Below are positions 9,356-16,951 of a DNA stretch of 42,133 nucleotides, piece by piece; position 1 is the first letter of the stretch, and every line of letters begins with the position of its first letter. The position numbers and the translations under genes are program-made. The notes under the pieces were generated by a model. The model did no database searches, had not been told where the DNA came from, and saw nothing but the letters and a program-made list of their open reading frames with translations. The DNA lies in contig CALBPF010000313.1 of NCBI GenBank assembly GCA_937899105.1, positions 1-42,133 of the forward strand, given 5' to 3'. Origin of the DNA: an uncultured Flammeovirgaceae bacterium. GTDB taxonomy: Bacteria; Bacteroidota; Bacteroidia; Cytophagales; Cyclobacteriaceae.

Positions 9356-9805
9356 CTAGTTATCTGCCCCAAAGATAAAATCGGCGCTGTGGTATGTAGT
9401 GCCGTAGTTGTTGACGAGATTCTTAACCTGATACAAGGCATCAATAAGTTGTTCCTTTTGTAGTTCCCTTAGCGGGTGCGCATAGACTGACCAAAGTACG
9501 CCGTTAGAAAGTGCATATTTTGCATCCAGCGCCCTATCAAAATTAGCTTCCATCATCTTTTTCAGCTGTTCAGCCTCCACCTTACTCTCCTCCATAATTC
9601 CTGCCATCAACCGCATCCTATTGGCACTTTCATCGGTAATCAGATAAATCTGGACTCCATCTAACTCATATTCCACACTAGGGCCGTTCTCTGCCACCAC
9701 CACAGCTCGCTGCGCCAGCGCCAGCTTCAAGGATTTTAAATCCATGTCCTGAGCCATAGTTACATTGGCCATGGCCATTAGAGTGCACATTAAAAAAACG
9801 CGCAT
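9356..9805 (-). CDS. Exported YbjN/CesT-like protein
   Basis: The frame is open further upstream, but that part overlaps the stress-protein gene. The ATG at 9805 gives MRVFLMCTLMAMANVTMAQ, a clear signal peptide, and lies four bases behind the preceding stop, so it is chosen. The mature part of about 130 residues has features of the YbjN / type III secretion chaperone-like fold: a strand with VQIYLITDESANRMRLM, then LKKMMEANFDRALDAKYALS, NGVLWSVYAHPLREL and a C-terminal YHSADFIFG. Family members are small sensors or chaperones with poorly known roles. Tight coupling to the usp gene suggests co-expression under stress. An exported version is unusual, because the fold is mostly cytoplasmic. Confidence 0.65.
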   Translation of the reverse strand: MRVFLMCTLMAMANVTMAQDMDLKSLKLALAQRAVVVAENGPSVEYELDGVQIYLITDESANRMRLMAGIMEESKVEAEQLKKMMEANFDRALDAKYALSNGVLWSVYAHPLRELQKEQLIDALYQVKNLVNNYGTTYHSADFIFGADN

Positions 9806-9809
9806 CAGA

Positions 9810-10652
9810 TTACTTGCTAAGGATATAGGTGAGCACCGGACGCTTGGCATGGTTAACCACGTCTTCTGCGATACTTCCAGTGAGGAGATGCGCAAAACCG
9901 GTACGACCATGGGTAGCCATAGCAATCATGTCAGCATCGATCATCTCGGCAAAGTGCATGATGCCTTCCTCCTCTGAAACATCATTATAAACATGTGTAT
10001 CGTAATTTTCGAATCCACATTTCTCAGCATATTCCTTTAATGCAGGTAGGGAAATGCGGTCTGCTTCAAAGTTATTCGGAGTGTTCACGCGAACCACATG
10101 GATCTTGGCGTTAAAGAAGGTCTGGAAATTGCGAACCACGAGCATGCAGGTGTCATCCTCATCGTTAAGCCCAGTTGCAAACACAATGTTGTCGAAATCC
10201 ACATTTTCGACATGCTGTCTAAGTGTTACGACGGGACAATCCGCATGGCGAACTACTTTTTCAGCGTTGGAGCCTACCAATGCCTCAGTGAAATTATTCG
10301 TACCATGGGTACCCATTACCACAAGATCAACATTGTGCTCCGTAATAATTTCACGGATGCTATGATAAGGGTTACCGATTCTAATCTCCTGCTTTATGGG
10401 AATCTCACTATATCTATGAACAGTGCCCTGTAAATCTGCTGTAGCCTTTTCAATGAGCTTAAGAATGAAGAGTCTGTCTTGCATATCCGGAAGTTCAACC
10501 TCACCTGTGAAGCGTACGGAATTGACACTGGAATCCTCCACCACATGGAGTAATATTAACTCCGCTTCCATCTTCTTTGTGAGTTGAGCAGCAAAGTCAA
10601 CGGCGTATATAGCATGCTCAGAAAAATCAGTAGGAACGAGTATTTTTTTCAT
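9810..10652 (-). CDS. Tandem universal stress protein (two UspA domains)
   Basis: The 280-residue product has two UspA domains. The first starts MKKILVPTDFSEHAIYAVDFA and ends with VVMGTHGTNNFTEALVGSNA...CPVV; the second covers about 150-280 and ends MIAMATHGRTGFAHLLTGSIA...RPVL. Both carry the G-x2-G-x9-G(S/T) nucleotide-binding pattern or a close version, which suggests ATP or AMP binding. Usp proteins are cytoplasmic and accumulate under starvation, oxidative or envelope stress; the exact activity here is unknown. It is the first gene of a two-gene unit with the YbjN-like protein four bases downstream. A 179-bp divergent promoter region separates it from the coiled-coil gene at 10832. Confidence 0.88.
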   Translation of the reverse strand: MKKILVPTDFSEHAIYAVDFAAQLTKKMEAELILLHVVEDSSVNSVRFTGEVELPDMQDRLFILKLIEKATADLQGTVHRYSEIPIKQEIRIGNPYHSIREIITEHNVDLVVMGTHGTNNFTEALVGSNAEKVVRHADCPVVTLRQHVENVDFDNIVFATGLNDEDDTCMLVVRNFQTFFNAKIHVVRVNTPNNFEADRISLPALKEYAEKCGFENYDTHVYNDVSEEEGIMHFAEMIDADMIAMATHGRTGFAHLLTGSIAEDVVNHAKRPVLTYILSK

Positions 10653-10831
10653 GATTTGTACGATTTTCTATTTATTTAAAATTAGGATTTAATCCTGATA
10701 ACACAAGTAATTTATAGACTGCCACCAGGGATGTTGATGACCTGAATCAGCAAAGTAAATGACTAGTCTCATGCGGCAATATGAGGCTCTCGGCGAACTT
10801 TAAATAGGCTAAACCCCGTAAAACGATAGTT

Positions 10832-11230
10832 ATGGAACTAACAAAAAGTCAACATCTTGAAAAGTCACACCACGAAACTAAGCAGTGGCTCTCCGACATT
10901 CAATTTTGGTCGGATGAATTAGTTTTCTTCATGCGCATTCTTACGGAAAAAATAGAATCAAACACAGATGAGCGTATGCTTGAAAAGTTGAACCAACTCA
11001 GTGAGCAGGTCAAGTATTATCAGGAAAAACTTATTGCACATTTCACCAAAGTGTTGTCCGAACATGAATCTAAGCTAGCTCATATGATAAGCGGACAATA
11101 CACCTATTACGATTCGTACGGATCTGAACATGCTAATATCAACGGTCACATCAATTCTTTTCGCCAGGAGTTCCGTATGTTTAAGAAAGAGTTTTACATT
11201 AGCCTGGCAAGTGACCTGCCAGCTTCTTAA
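10832..11230 (+). CDS. Helical coiled-coil protein of unknown function
   Basis: This 132-residue cytoplasmic protein has no signal peptide and is not recognised. It appears almost entirely helical: an amphipathic N-terminal helix (HETKQWLSDIQFWSDELVFF), a heptad-like stretch (ERMLEKLNQLSEQVKYYQEK) and a C-terminal helix (NSFRQEFRMFKKEFYISLAS), with histidines and acidic residues spread along it. The pattern resembles small four-helix-bundle proteins, but no metal-binding ExxH pair is clear. It is divergent from the universal stress gene, so stress co-regulation is plausible. Its TAA stop overlaps the menA stop on the other strand (shared bases 11227-11230), leaving no room for a terminator. 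Confidence 0.6.
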   Translation: MELTKSQHLEKSHHETKQWLSDIQFWSDELVFFMRILTEKIESNTDERMLEKLNQLSEQVKYYQEKLIAHFTKVLSEHESKLAHMISGQYTYYDSYGSEHANINGHINSFRQEFRMFKKEFYISLASDLPAS

Positions 11231-12120
11231 ATTAACTGCCCAAGCCCAAACAACAGCACAAAAAGCAACGAGGTAAACGCCAGCTGTCTCAAAAAGGGAT
11301 CAAGATCACCGGCTTCGGTTTTATGCCCTACCGCCTTGGCATTTCTAATTAAAAGTGGAATCACCAAAAGAAAAAGAAACTGCTGTGGCGCGTGATAGTT
11401 GTAAATCACATACACCAGGGCAGCAAGCAAACCTGAACTAAGTATTAACCAATGATATTTGACTGCCCTCGGTCTGCCAATACGTACGGGAATGGAGAAT
11501 TTCCCGGCGGCCATATCGCTTTCTATATCTCTAATGTTATTTACATTAAGTACCCCTGTAGAAAACAGACCAATACTTATCGCCGGAAGCACAAGATCTA
11601 AGCGCACGGAGCCCGCAAACAGATAGTAAGAGCCTAAAACCGCAACGAATCCGAAAAAGACAAGCACGGAGAGGTCTCCAAGACCGATATATCCGTAAGG
11701 TTTTCTTCCGGCTGTGTAGGCTACCGCAGCTAGAATAGCTACAACCCCAATACCAAAAAAGAACAAAAAAGCCTTCCATTGTAAACCAAAAGCCAGGTAT
11801 AAGAGGTATATTCCACTTGCGAGCGTAAGCACTATAAAGATCGCAATGGCCTTACGCATCGCTGTTAATGAGATTAAGCCTGCCTGAACCGTTCTTGAGG
11901 GTCCGCTACGCTTTTCACTATCCGCACCGTTAACAGTATCGCCATAGTCATTGGCAAGGTTGGATAAAATTTGCAAACTAACCGTAGTTAAAGCACACCA
12001 GAGAAAAATAGGCCATGAAAAAAAGCCGTCAGCAGCCGCTAAAAAAGCCCCCATACCAATGCTCGCCAGCGCAAGGGGTAGTGTTCTTAATCGAAAAGCT
12101 GCAATCCAAACCATTAGCAT
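11227..12120 (-). CDS. menA: 1,4-dihydroxy-2-naphthoate polyprenyltransferase (MenA)
   Basis: A UbiA-superfamily integral membrane enzyme that attaches a polyprenyl chain to 1,4-dihydroxy-2-naphthoate to make demethylmenaquinone, the respiratory quinone precursor in Bacteroidota. It has about eight or nine hydrophobic segments. The first Asp-rich motif is NLANDYGDTVNGAD (residues 55-67), followed by RSGPSRTVQAG, typical of MenA; the second is NNIRDIESDMAAGK (194-207). These bind prenyl diphosphate through magnesium. Length 297 is normal. Start ATG at 12120 gives MLMVWIAAFRLRTLP; a second ATG two codons later is possible. It is a single gene convergent with the coiled-coil protein. No other men gene is nearby. 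Confidence 0.88.
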   Translation of the reverse strand: MLMVWIAAFRLRTLPLALASIGMGAFLAAADGFFSWPIFLWCALTTVSLQILSNLANDYGDTVNGADSEKRSGPSRTVQAGLISLTAMRKAIAIFIVLTLASGIYLLYLAFGLQWKAFLFFFGIGVVAILAAVAYTAGRKPYGYIGLGDLSVLVFFGFVAVLGSYYLFAGSVRLDLVLPAISIGLFSTGVLNVNNIRDIESDMAAGKFSIPVRIGRPRAVKYHWLILSSGLLAALVYVIYNYHAPQQFLFLLVIPLLIRNAKAVGHKTEAGDLDPFLRQLAFTSLLFVLLFGLGQLI

Positions 12121-12174
12121 AAATCACGAAACTTAGTTAAATTAAACGTGTTTAATGGAGTAAACACCAGCACT

Positions 12175-12549
12175 ATGAAAAATCTTCTCGCCATGTACTT
12201 TTGTCTGTTAGCAAGTTCCTTGGTTGCACAAAACAATGAAAGTTCAAAGACTATAACCAACTATGCGTCATTGAGTTTTTATAGCGAGCTGGAAAATCGA
12301 CTTCCAAGAGAATATGTTTTTGTAGATAACTTCAATCAATTCATTCAGATACCAGAAGAACAGAATCTTAGCGTTTTTCAAAATGAGAGCCTGCTGAATT
12401 CAACCGATGTAACGGGAAATTGGATGGGAACGTCTACTACAAGTAAATTCTTATTTATGAATCGCGAGTTTGAGAGCACGCAGATCTATGATCTTAACGG
12501 CGTACTTCGTCAAACGAGCGTATCTTTTTCTTTTAGGAAGAAGAAATAA
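12175..12549 (+). CDS. Small exported protein of unknown function
   Basis: The frame is open from a GTG at 12148, but the ATG at 12175 yields an immediate signal peptide (MKNLLAMYFCLLASSLVAQ), so that start is chosen. The mature part is about 105 residues, with a region rich in aromatic and Asn residues (YVFVDNFNQFIQIPEEQN) and a beta-rich C-terminus ending SVSFSFRKKK. No cysteine, repeat or membrane segment follows the leader, and the family is not recognised. It lies divergent from menA and converges with argS, leaving only two bases between stop codons. A periplasmic location is inferred from the leader only. Confidence 0.6.
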   Translation: MKNLLAMYFCLLASSLVAQNNESSKTITNYASLSFYSELENRLPREYVFVDNFNQFIQIPEEQNLSVFQNESLLNSTDVTGNWMGTSTTSKFLFMNREFESTQIYDLNGVLRQTSVSFSFRKKK

Positions 12550-12551
12550 TT

Positions 12552-14345
12552 TTACATTCTCTCCGGCACATTTATACCTAAAAGCCCCATGGCCTGTTTA
12601 ATCGTTTGAGCTGTAAGGCGAGAAAAAGCGATTCGGAATTTTAGTTTATCCCTATTTTCTTCATTGAAAATGGACACTTCCTGATAGAATCGATTGTATT
12701 CCTTAGCTACATCGTATGCATACTGTGCAATCACATCAGGAGAATAAGTATCAGCCGCCTCCGCGATCTTATCCTTAAAATTGGCTAAGAGCTTTAGAAC
12801 GCCGATTTCAACAGGCTCAAGACTCTCTAACTTCAACAGAGAATCACCAAGTTCATCATAACCAACTTGATTGGCTTTTCGCAAAATAGCAGATATTCTG
12901 GCGTGTGTATATTGTATGAACGGCCCCGTATGCCCCTGAAATTGTATGGACTCATTAGGGTCAAATAACATTCTTTTTTTGGGATCTACCTTCAGTAAGA
13001 AATATTTTAAAGCGCCAAGACCGAGGTTGTAATACAATTCTCGAGCCTGTTCTTCTGTGAAACCTTCAATTTTTCCAAGTTCCTTGGTATGCTCTTCAGC
13101 CGTGTCCAGCATTTCCTGCATCAGGTCATCGGCATCTACGACCGTGCCCTCACGAGATTTCATCTTTCCACTTGGCAGATCTACCATTCCATACGAAAGG
13201 TGATAGCATTCCTTTGCCCATTTATATCCCAGTTTTTCAAGGATAAGGAATAATACTTTGAAGTGATATTCCTGTTCGTTACCTACGGTATACACTTGAC
13301 GCGCTATTTTAGGAAAATCCCGAAAGCGAAGAATAGCAGTACCAATATCCTGAGTCATATACACGGATGTGCCGTCAGAGCGCAATAAGAGTTTCTGGTC
13401 CAGGCCCTGATCCGAGAGATCCACCCATACCGAGCCATCTTCTTTTTTATAAAATACACCTTGATCCAGACCTCGTAGTACCTCTTCCTTTCCGAGTAAA
13501 TAAGTCTCTGATTCGTAATAGAGCTTATCAAAGTCTACACCCATCGTTTGATAGGTCGCATCAAAACCACTGTATACCCAATTGTTCATTTGCTTCCAAA
13601 GCTCATAGACCTCAGGGTCTTTGTCCTCCCACTTTAGCAAGAGTTCTTTTGCCTCCTTCATGATAGGCGCATCAGTTTCGGCCTGTTCCTTGCTTAGACC
13701 CTGCGCCTCTAATTCAGAAATCTGCTTTTTATATTCCTGATCGAACTGAACATAATAATCACCTACGAGCTTATCTCCCTTCTTATCAGAGGATTTGGGA
13801 GTTTCTCCATTACCAAACTGCTGCCACGCCACCATAGACTTGCAGATATGAATACCACGGTCATTAATGATCTGCACCTTGTGGACCTTGTTGCCGGCCG
13901 CCTTTAAGATCTCAGATACCGACCATCCAAGAAAATTATTTCGGAGGTGACCCAGGTGCAATGGTTTGTTAGTATTGGGAGACGAATACTCTACCATTAC
14001 TTCTTTACCTGTGGACGACAGTTGACCGGGGTTGGGATCATAAGTCAATTCTTCAAACGTAGAAATCCAGGCTTTATAAGTTAGTGACAGGTTCAGGAAC
14101 CCTTTTACCACATTAAAATCGCTTATAAAATCACTATTCTCTTGAAGTTTCTGACCTAGCTGTTGTGCTGTCTGCTCTGGGCCCGTCTTACTCAACCTAG
14201 CCAGGGGAAAACAAACCAGGGTATGTGTACCTTCAAATTCTTTGCGTGTTGGTTGCAAAGAGATCTGCTCTATAGGCAGTTCGGTATTAAACGCTTCCTT
14301 AAAAGCAACGGTTATTTCCGCTGTTATTTCTTGTTCTAATATCAT
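12552..14345 (-). CDS. argS: Arginyl-tRNA synthetase
   Basis: A class I aminoacyl-tRNA synthetase that charges tRNA-Arg with arginine in the cytoplasm. The HIGH signature appears as HLGH (residues 130-133) within SSPNTNKPLHLGHLRNN, the ArgRS-specific context. The KMSKS equivalent is KMKSREGTVVDADDL near residue 395. The N-terminal ~100 residues form the Add-1 tRNA D-loop domain, and the C-terminus carries the anticodon-binding helical domain ending in KQAMGLLGINVPERM, the usual ArgRS end. Length 597 is normal. Start ATG at 14345 lies 8 bp behind the VapC stop, so it could share the toxin-antitoxin transcript. Its closeness to the arginine-metabolism cluster may be coincidental. Confidence 0.95.
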   Translation of the reverse strand: MILEQEITAEITVAFKEAFNTELPIEQISLQPTRKEFEGTHTLVCFPLARLSKTGPEQTAQQLGQKLQENSDFISDFNVVKGFLNLSLTYKAWISTFEELTYDPNPGQLSSTGKEVMVEYSSPNTNKPLHLGHLRNNFLGWSVSEILKAAGNKVHKVQIINDRGIHICKSMVAWQQFGNGETPKSSDKKGDKLVGDYYVQFDQEYKKQISELEAQGLSKEQAETDAPIMKEAKELLLKWEDKDPEVYELWKQMNNWVYSGFDATYQTMGVDFDKLYYESETYLLGKEEVLRGLDQGVFYKKEDGSVWVDLSDQGLDQKLLLRSDGTSVYMTQDIGTAILRFRDFPKIARQVYTVGNEQEYHFKVLFLILEKLGYKWAKECYHLSYGMVDLPSGKMKSREGTVVDADDLMQEMLDTAEEHTKELGKIEGFTEEQARELYYNLGLGALKYFLLKVDPKKRMLFDPNESIQFQGHTGPFIQYTHARISAILRKANQVGYDELGDSLLKLESLEPVEIGVLKLLANFKDKIAEAADTYSPDVIAQYAYDVAKEYNRFYQEVSIFNEENRDKLKFRIAFSRLTAQTIKQAMGLLGINVPERM

Positions 14346-14353
14346 TTCAATGT

Positions 14354-14731
14354 TTATGCCTTTATAATATTGACGGGGTATTTCTCGAAGGTGCTATCAC
14401 TCGTAATAATGCTTAAGTTTTCTGATATCGCCTGAGCTATGATGATACGATCAAACGGATCACGATGATATAAATCCAGATTCGTTAGATAATTAAGGTG
14501 ACTAAGTTCTAGATTCAACAACTCAAAACTGCTGTCCTCCATTGCTTCCATAAACTTCAAGGGCATTTCCAGTTTTCCAATCTGCATTTTAATTAAGATC
14601 TCCCAATACGAAATAATACTTACTGCAACATTGCTTTGCTGAATTATTGAAATAAGTGATTTGGTCAAACGTCTATCATTCCGAAACCACCAGATCAAGA
14701 CGTTCGTATCAATGAGAATCCTCTTCATCAT
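14354..14731 (-). CDS. vapC: VapC-type PIN-domain toxin
   Basis: A 125-residue PIN-domain ribonuclease, probably the toxin of a type II toxin-antitoxin pair. The catalytic acidic residues are visible: Asp8 (LIDTNVLIWW), Glu44 (ISYWEILIK), Asp94 (HRDPFDRIIIAQA) and Asp112 (IITSDSTFEKY). Family members cleave tRNA or rRNA; the target here is unknown. The start is ATGATG at 14731/14728, inside the antitoxin gene, so the two overlap by about 20 bases and are translationally coupled. This sub-family (short, with HRDPFDR) typically pairs with Phd/YefM-like antitoxins, as here. All catalytic residues are intact, so the toxin is likely functional. Confidence 0.88.
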   Translation of the reverse strand: MMKRILIDTNVLIWWFRNDRRLTKSLISIIQQSNVAVSIISYWEILIKMQIGKLEMPLKFMEAMEDSSFELLNLELSHLNYLTNLDLYHRDPFDRIIIAQAISENLSIITSDSTFEKYPVNIIKA

Positions 14732-14969
14732 CTACTCCATAAAACATATCCTCTATTTCTTTATTAGTCTCAGGAGAATCCCAATCATCTGCAAGCCAAA
14801 TTTGTCCTTTCAAAAACCCGGGCATTCTCTTTTTCTTCTTTTTGGGTATCGCTACCAACTTCACCTTGGGCACTCCTGATTTAGCAATAACCACTTCTTC
14901 TCCATTTAAAACAGCTTCTATGAGCTTAGAAAGATGTGTTTTAGCATAATGAATGTTAACCGTTTCCAT
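14709..14969 (-). CDS. Phd/YefM-family antitoxin
   Basis: The 86-residue partner of the PIN toxin. The N-terminal half is a Phd/YefM DNA-binding fold (VNIHYAKTHLSKLIEAVLNG, then EEVVIAKSGVPKVKLVAIP) followed by a lysine-rich linker (KKKKKR). The C-terminal part (PGFLKGQIWLADDWDSPETN) is the toxin-neutralising segment, rich in acidic residues, and ends DDEEDSH. Antitoxins of this type repress their own promoter; two overlapping palindromes at 14983-15005, just before the start, are the likely binding site. The pair sits between argS and the deoxyhypusine-synthase-like gene, all on the minus strand, but has its own control region. Confidence 0.87.
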   Translation of the reverse strand: METVNIHYAKTHLSKLIEAVLNGEEVVIAKSGVPKVKLVAIPKKKKKRMPGFLKGQIWLADDWDSPETNKEIEDMFYGVDDEEDSH

Positions 14970-14982
14970 AGTTCCTTTTTCT

Positions 14983-15005
14983 TAACTTAGCTAAGTTAGC
15001 TAACT
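14983..15005. promoter_or_regulatory. Double-palindrome operator of the toxin-antitoxin pair
   Basis: Two perfect palindromes overlap: TAACTTAGCTAAGTTA at 14983-14998 and AGTTAGCTAACT at 14994-15005. Both centre on TTAGCTAA, with centres 9 bp apart. The block starts 14 bp before the antitoxin ATG at 14969. Type II antitoxins bind paired palindromes at their own promoter, so this is the inferred autoregulatory operator. Binding itself is not shown by the sequence. Confidence 0.7.
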
Positions 15006-15029
15006 CTAATTAAGTTTAAAAGGTTTTCT

Positions 15030-16007
15030 TTACCATCCCAAAACGTAACCAAAAATTAAAGGAGCAACAATAGTGGCATCAGATTCAACGATATATTTTG
15101 GCGTATCAATATTCAATTTGCCCCAGGTTATTTTTTCATTGGGTACAGCCCCTGAATACGAGCCGTAACTTGTGGTAGAATCAGAAATCTGGCAGAAATA
15201 ACTCCAAAATGGGGTATCGGTTCGCTCCATATCCTGATAAAGCATTGGTACGACACAAATAGGGAAATCACCGGCTATGCCTCCGCCAATCTGGAAGAAA
15301 CCTATGCCCTTGTCCTCCGCGTTTTCAGTATACCAATCGGCCAGAAAGGTCATATATTCTATTCCCGACTTCATCGTAGAAGGATTCAGCTCCCCTTTTA
15401 AGCAATAAGACGCAAAGATATTCCCCAGCGTGGAGTCTTCCCATCCGGGTACTACCATTGGTAAATCCTTCTCTGCAGCAGCAAGCATCCAGCTGTTCTT
15501 TAGATCAATTTCGTAATACTGCTCCAGCGCTCCGGACTTTAAGAGCTTGAACATAAACTCATGCGGAAAGAATCGCTCGCCATTCTTTTCAGCTTCTTTC
15601 CATATCTTAAAAATATGTTTCTGGAGTCTTCTAAAGGCCTCTTCTTCAGGAATACAGGTGTCGGTCACCCTGTTCAACCCACTCTCTAATAGATCCCGCT
15701 CATCTTTTGGTGTAAGATCACGGTAGTCAGGCACACGCTTGTAGTGTGAATGCGCTACCAGGTTCATAAGGTCCTCCTCAAGATTAGCACCTGTACATGA
15801 TATGATATGGACTTTATCCTCTCTGATCATTTCTGCAAAGGAAATCCCCAACTCAGCGGTACTCATCGCTCCCGCAAGAGACACCAACATCTTCTTGTCT
15901 TCTTCAAGATGTTTTTTATAGCCCTTGGCAGCATCAACTAAAGCGGCAGCATTAAAATGGAGATACTGCTTTTCTATGAAATCTGATATAGGACTTTGGC
16001 TCGTCAT
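15030..16007 (-). CDS. Deoxyhypusine-synthase-family enzyme
   Basis: A 325-residue member of the deoxyhypusine synthase (DHS) / homospermidine synthase superfamily, NAD-dependent enzymes that move an aminobutyl group from spermidine or putrescine to an amine acceptor. Key features: SCTGANLEEDL (residues 70-80, NAD-binding), FFPHEFMFKLL (146-156), GGGIAGDFP (241-249), YGSYSGA (281-287) and EKITWGKLNID (291-301), where Lys297 aligns with the catalytic lysine that forms the enzyme-substrate imine. Bacteria lack the eIF5A substrate of true DHS, so a polyamine is the probable acceptor. Its ATG overlaps the stop of the CtlX-like gene as ATGA. It is the last gene of a three-gene operon opposite speA, supporting a role in polyamine synthesis. 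The product is not determinable from sequence. Confidence 0.82.
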   Translation of the reverse strand: MTSQSPISDFIEKQYLHFNAAALVDAAKGYKKHLEEDKKMLVSLAGAMSTAELGISFAEMIREDKVHIISCTGANLEEDLMNLVAHSHYKRVPDYRDLTPKDERDLLESGLNRVTDTCIPEEEAFRRLQKHIFKIWKEAEKNGERFFPHEFMFKLLKSGALEQYYEIDLKNSWMLAAAEKDLPMVVPGWEDSTLGNIFASYCLKGELNPSTMKSGIEYMTFLADWYTENAEDKGIGFFQIGGGIAGDFPICVVPMLYQDMERTDTPFWSYFCQISDSTTSYGSYSGAVPNEKITWGKLNIDTPKYIVESDATIVAPLIFGYVLGW

Positions 16008-16951
16008 TCTTCCTTTTTAGGCAAAAAAACTTCCGCCATCATGCAACGGGCACTACCTCCCCCTAACTGTTCTATCGTATCCAATGGGCTGGAGATGATT
16101 GAGCAGTATTTCTCAATCTTATCGATCTGATCCTTATGCAAAGATTTGTGAGCAGCGCCTGACATAACCAGGTATTGATCACCCTCTTCAGAATGTACAT
16201 GAAGCATATTTCCTGCAAAATGGTTTTCCTGTTCTTCCGTAATTTCAATGATCTCCTTACCGGTTTTTTCCAGCGATTTAGCAACATCATTACGTTCGCA
16301 TTCAGCATCAATAGCATCCAGGCAAATCACAGCAAACATTTCTGCCACACACATCATGACATTGGTATGATAAATAGGTAGTCTCAACCCATCCACGGTC
16401 TGGTTTGCATGGAAAACTACCGGTGTATAGTTGAACTGATCACAAAACTCATTCAGCACATCCGGATCAGTTCGCATGGAAAGCGCCGCATAAACTATTT
16501 TATTCGGTCTATCAAGGATCATACTTCCGGTACCTTCCAAAAACTTACTCTCCGTTTCGTGAATAGAAAAATCTACGATGCTTGAAATATGGTAACCGTA
16601 AGTCTGGATAAGAGCATCTAATATATCTTTTCTCCGTTCTACTCTTCTGTTGTAGGCGTACATGGGGTACATTCCTACACGGCCATCATCATGAAAGGAG
16701 ACCCAGTTGTTCGGAAATATTGAATCGGGTGTATCCGACTGCTCACTATCCTCAACAACTATAACGTTCAAACTATGGGCTTCTAAGGTTGAAACAAAAT
16801 CATCAAACTCCTTTTGAGCCAGATCCTGGATCTGTACCTCAGAGTGTTGGATATCTTCGACCTGGAAATAATTGTTTTCAGCCGTCTGCTCGTTATAGCG
16901 GAAGTGAACAGGGCGTACCATCATGACGGTATCTGTGGTCTGCGCGGTCAT
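16004..16951 (-). CDS. CtlX-like guanidino/ureido hydrolase
   Basis: A 315-residue member of the guanidino-group-modifying superfamily, closest by pattern to the CtlX (citrulline utilisation hydrolase) type of arginine-deiminase-related proteins. Residues expected at the active site are present: DSIFPNNWVSFHDDG (76-90) for substrate binding, Glu139 (KFLEGTGSM), His195 (PIYHTNVMM) and the nucleophile Cys303 (GGGSARCMMAEVFLP). Such enzymes use the cysteine to attack a guanidino or ureido carbon, giving for example ornithine from citrulline. It starts immediately after the stop of the upstream arginine-deiminase-like gene (TAAATG, no spacer) and overlaps the DHS-like gene by four bases. Substrate assignment is inference: arginine, citrulline and agmatine are all possible. 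Confidence 0.75.
   Translation of the reverse strand: MTAQTTDTVMMVRPVHFRYNEQTAENNYFQVEDIQHSEVQIQDLAQKEFDDFVSTLEAHSLNVIVVEDSEQSDTPDSIFPNNWVSFHDDGRVGMYPMYAYNRRVERRKDILDALIQTYGYHISSIVDFSIHETESKFLEGTGSMILDRPNKIVYAALSMRTDPDVLNEFCDQFNYTPVVFHANQTVDGLRLPIYHTNVMMCVAEMFAVICLDAIDAECERNDVAKSLEKTGKEIIEITEEQENHFAGNMLHVHSEEGDQYLVMSGAAHKSLHKDQIDKIEKYCSIISSPLDTIEQLGGGSARCMMAEVFLPKKEE

Noticed and set aside
9806..9925. N-terminal extension of the YbjN-like protein
   Set aside because: It would overlap the stress-protein gene and bury the signal peptide; the ATG at 9805 is better.
10054..10433. Two overlapping open frames opposite the universal stress gene
   Set aside because: Both are antisense to conserved UspA domain sequence, so they are shadows.
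15030..16007. True deoxyhypusine synthase acting on a translation factor
   Set aside because: Bacteria lack eIF5A, and the operon context points to free polyamines.
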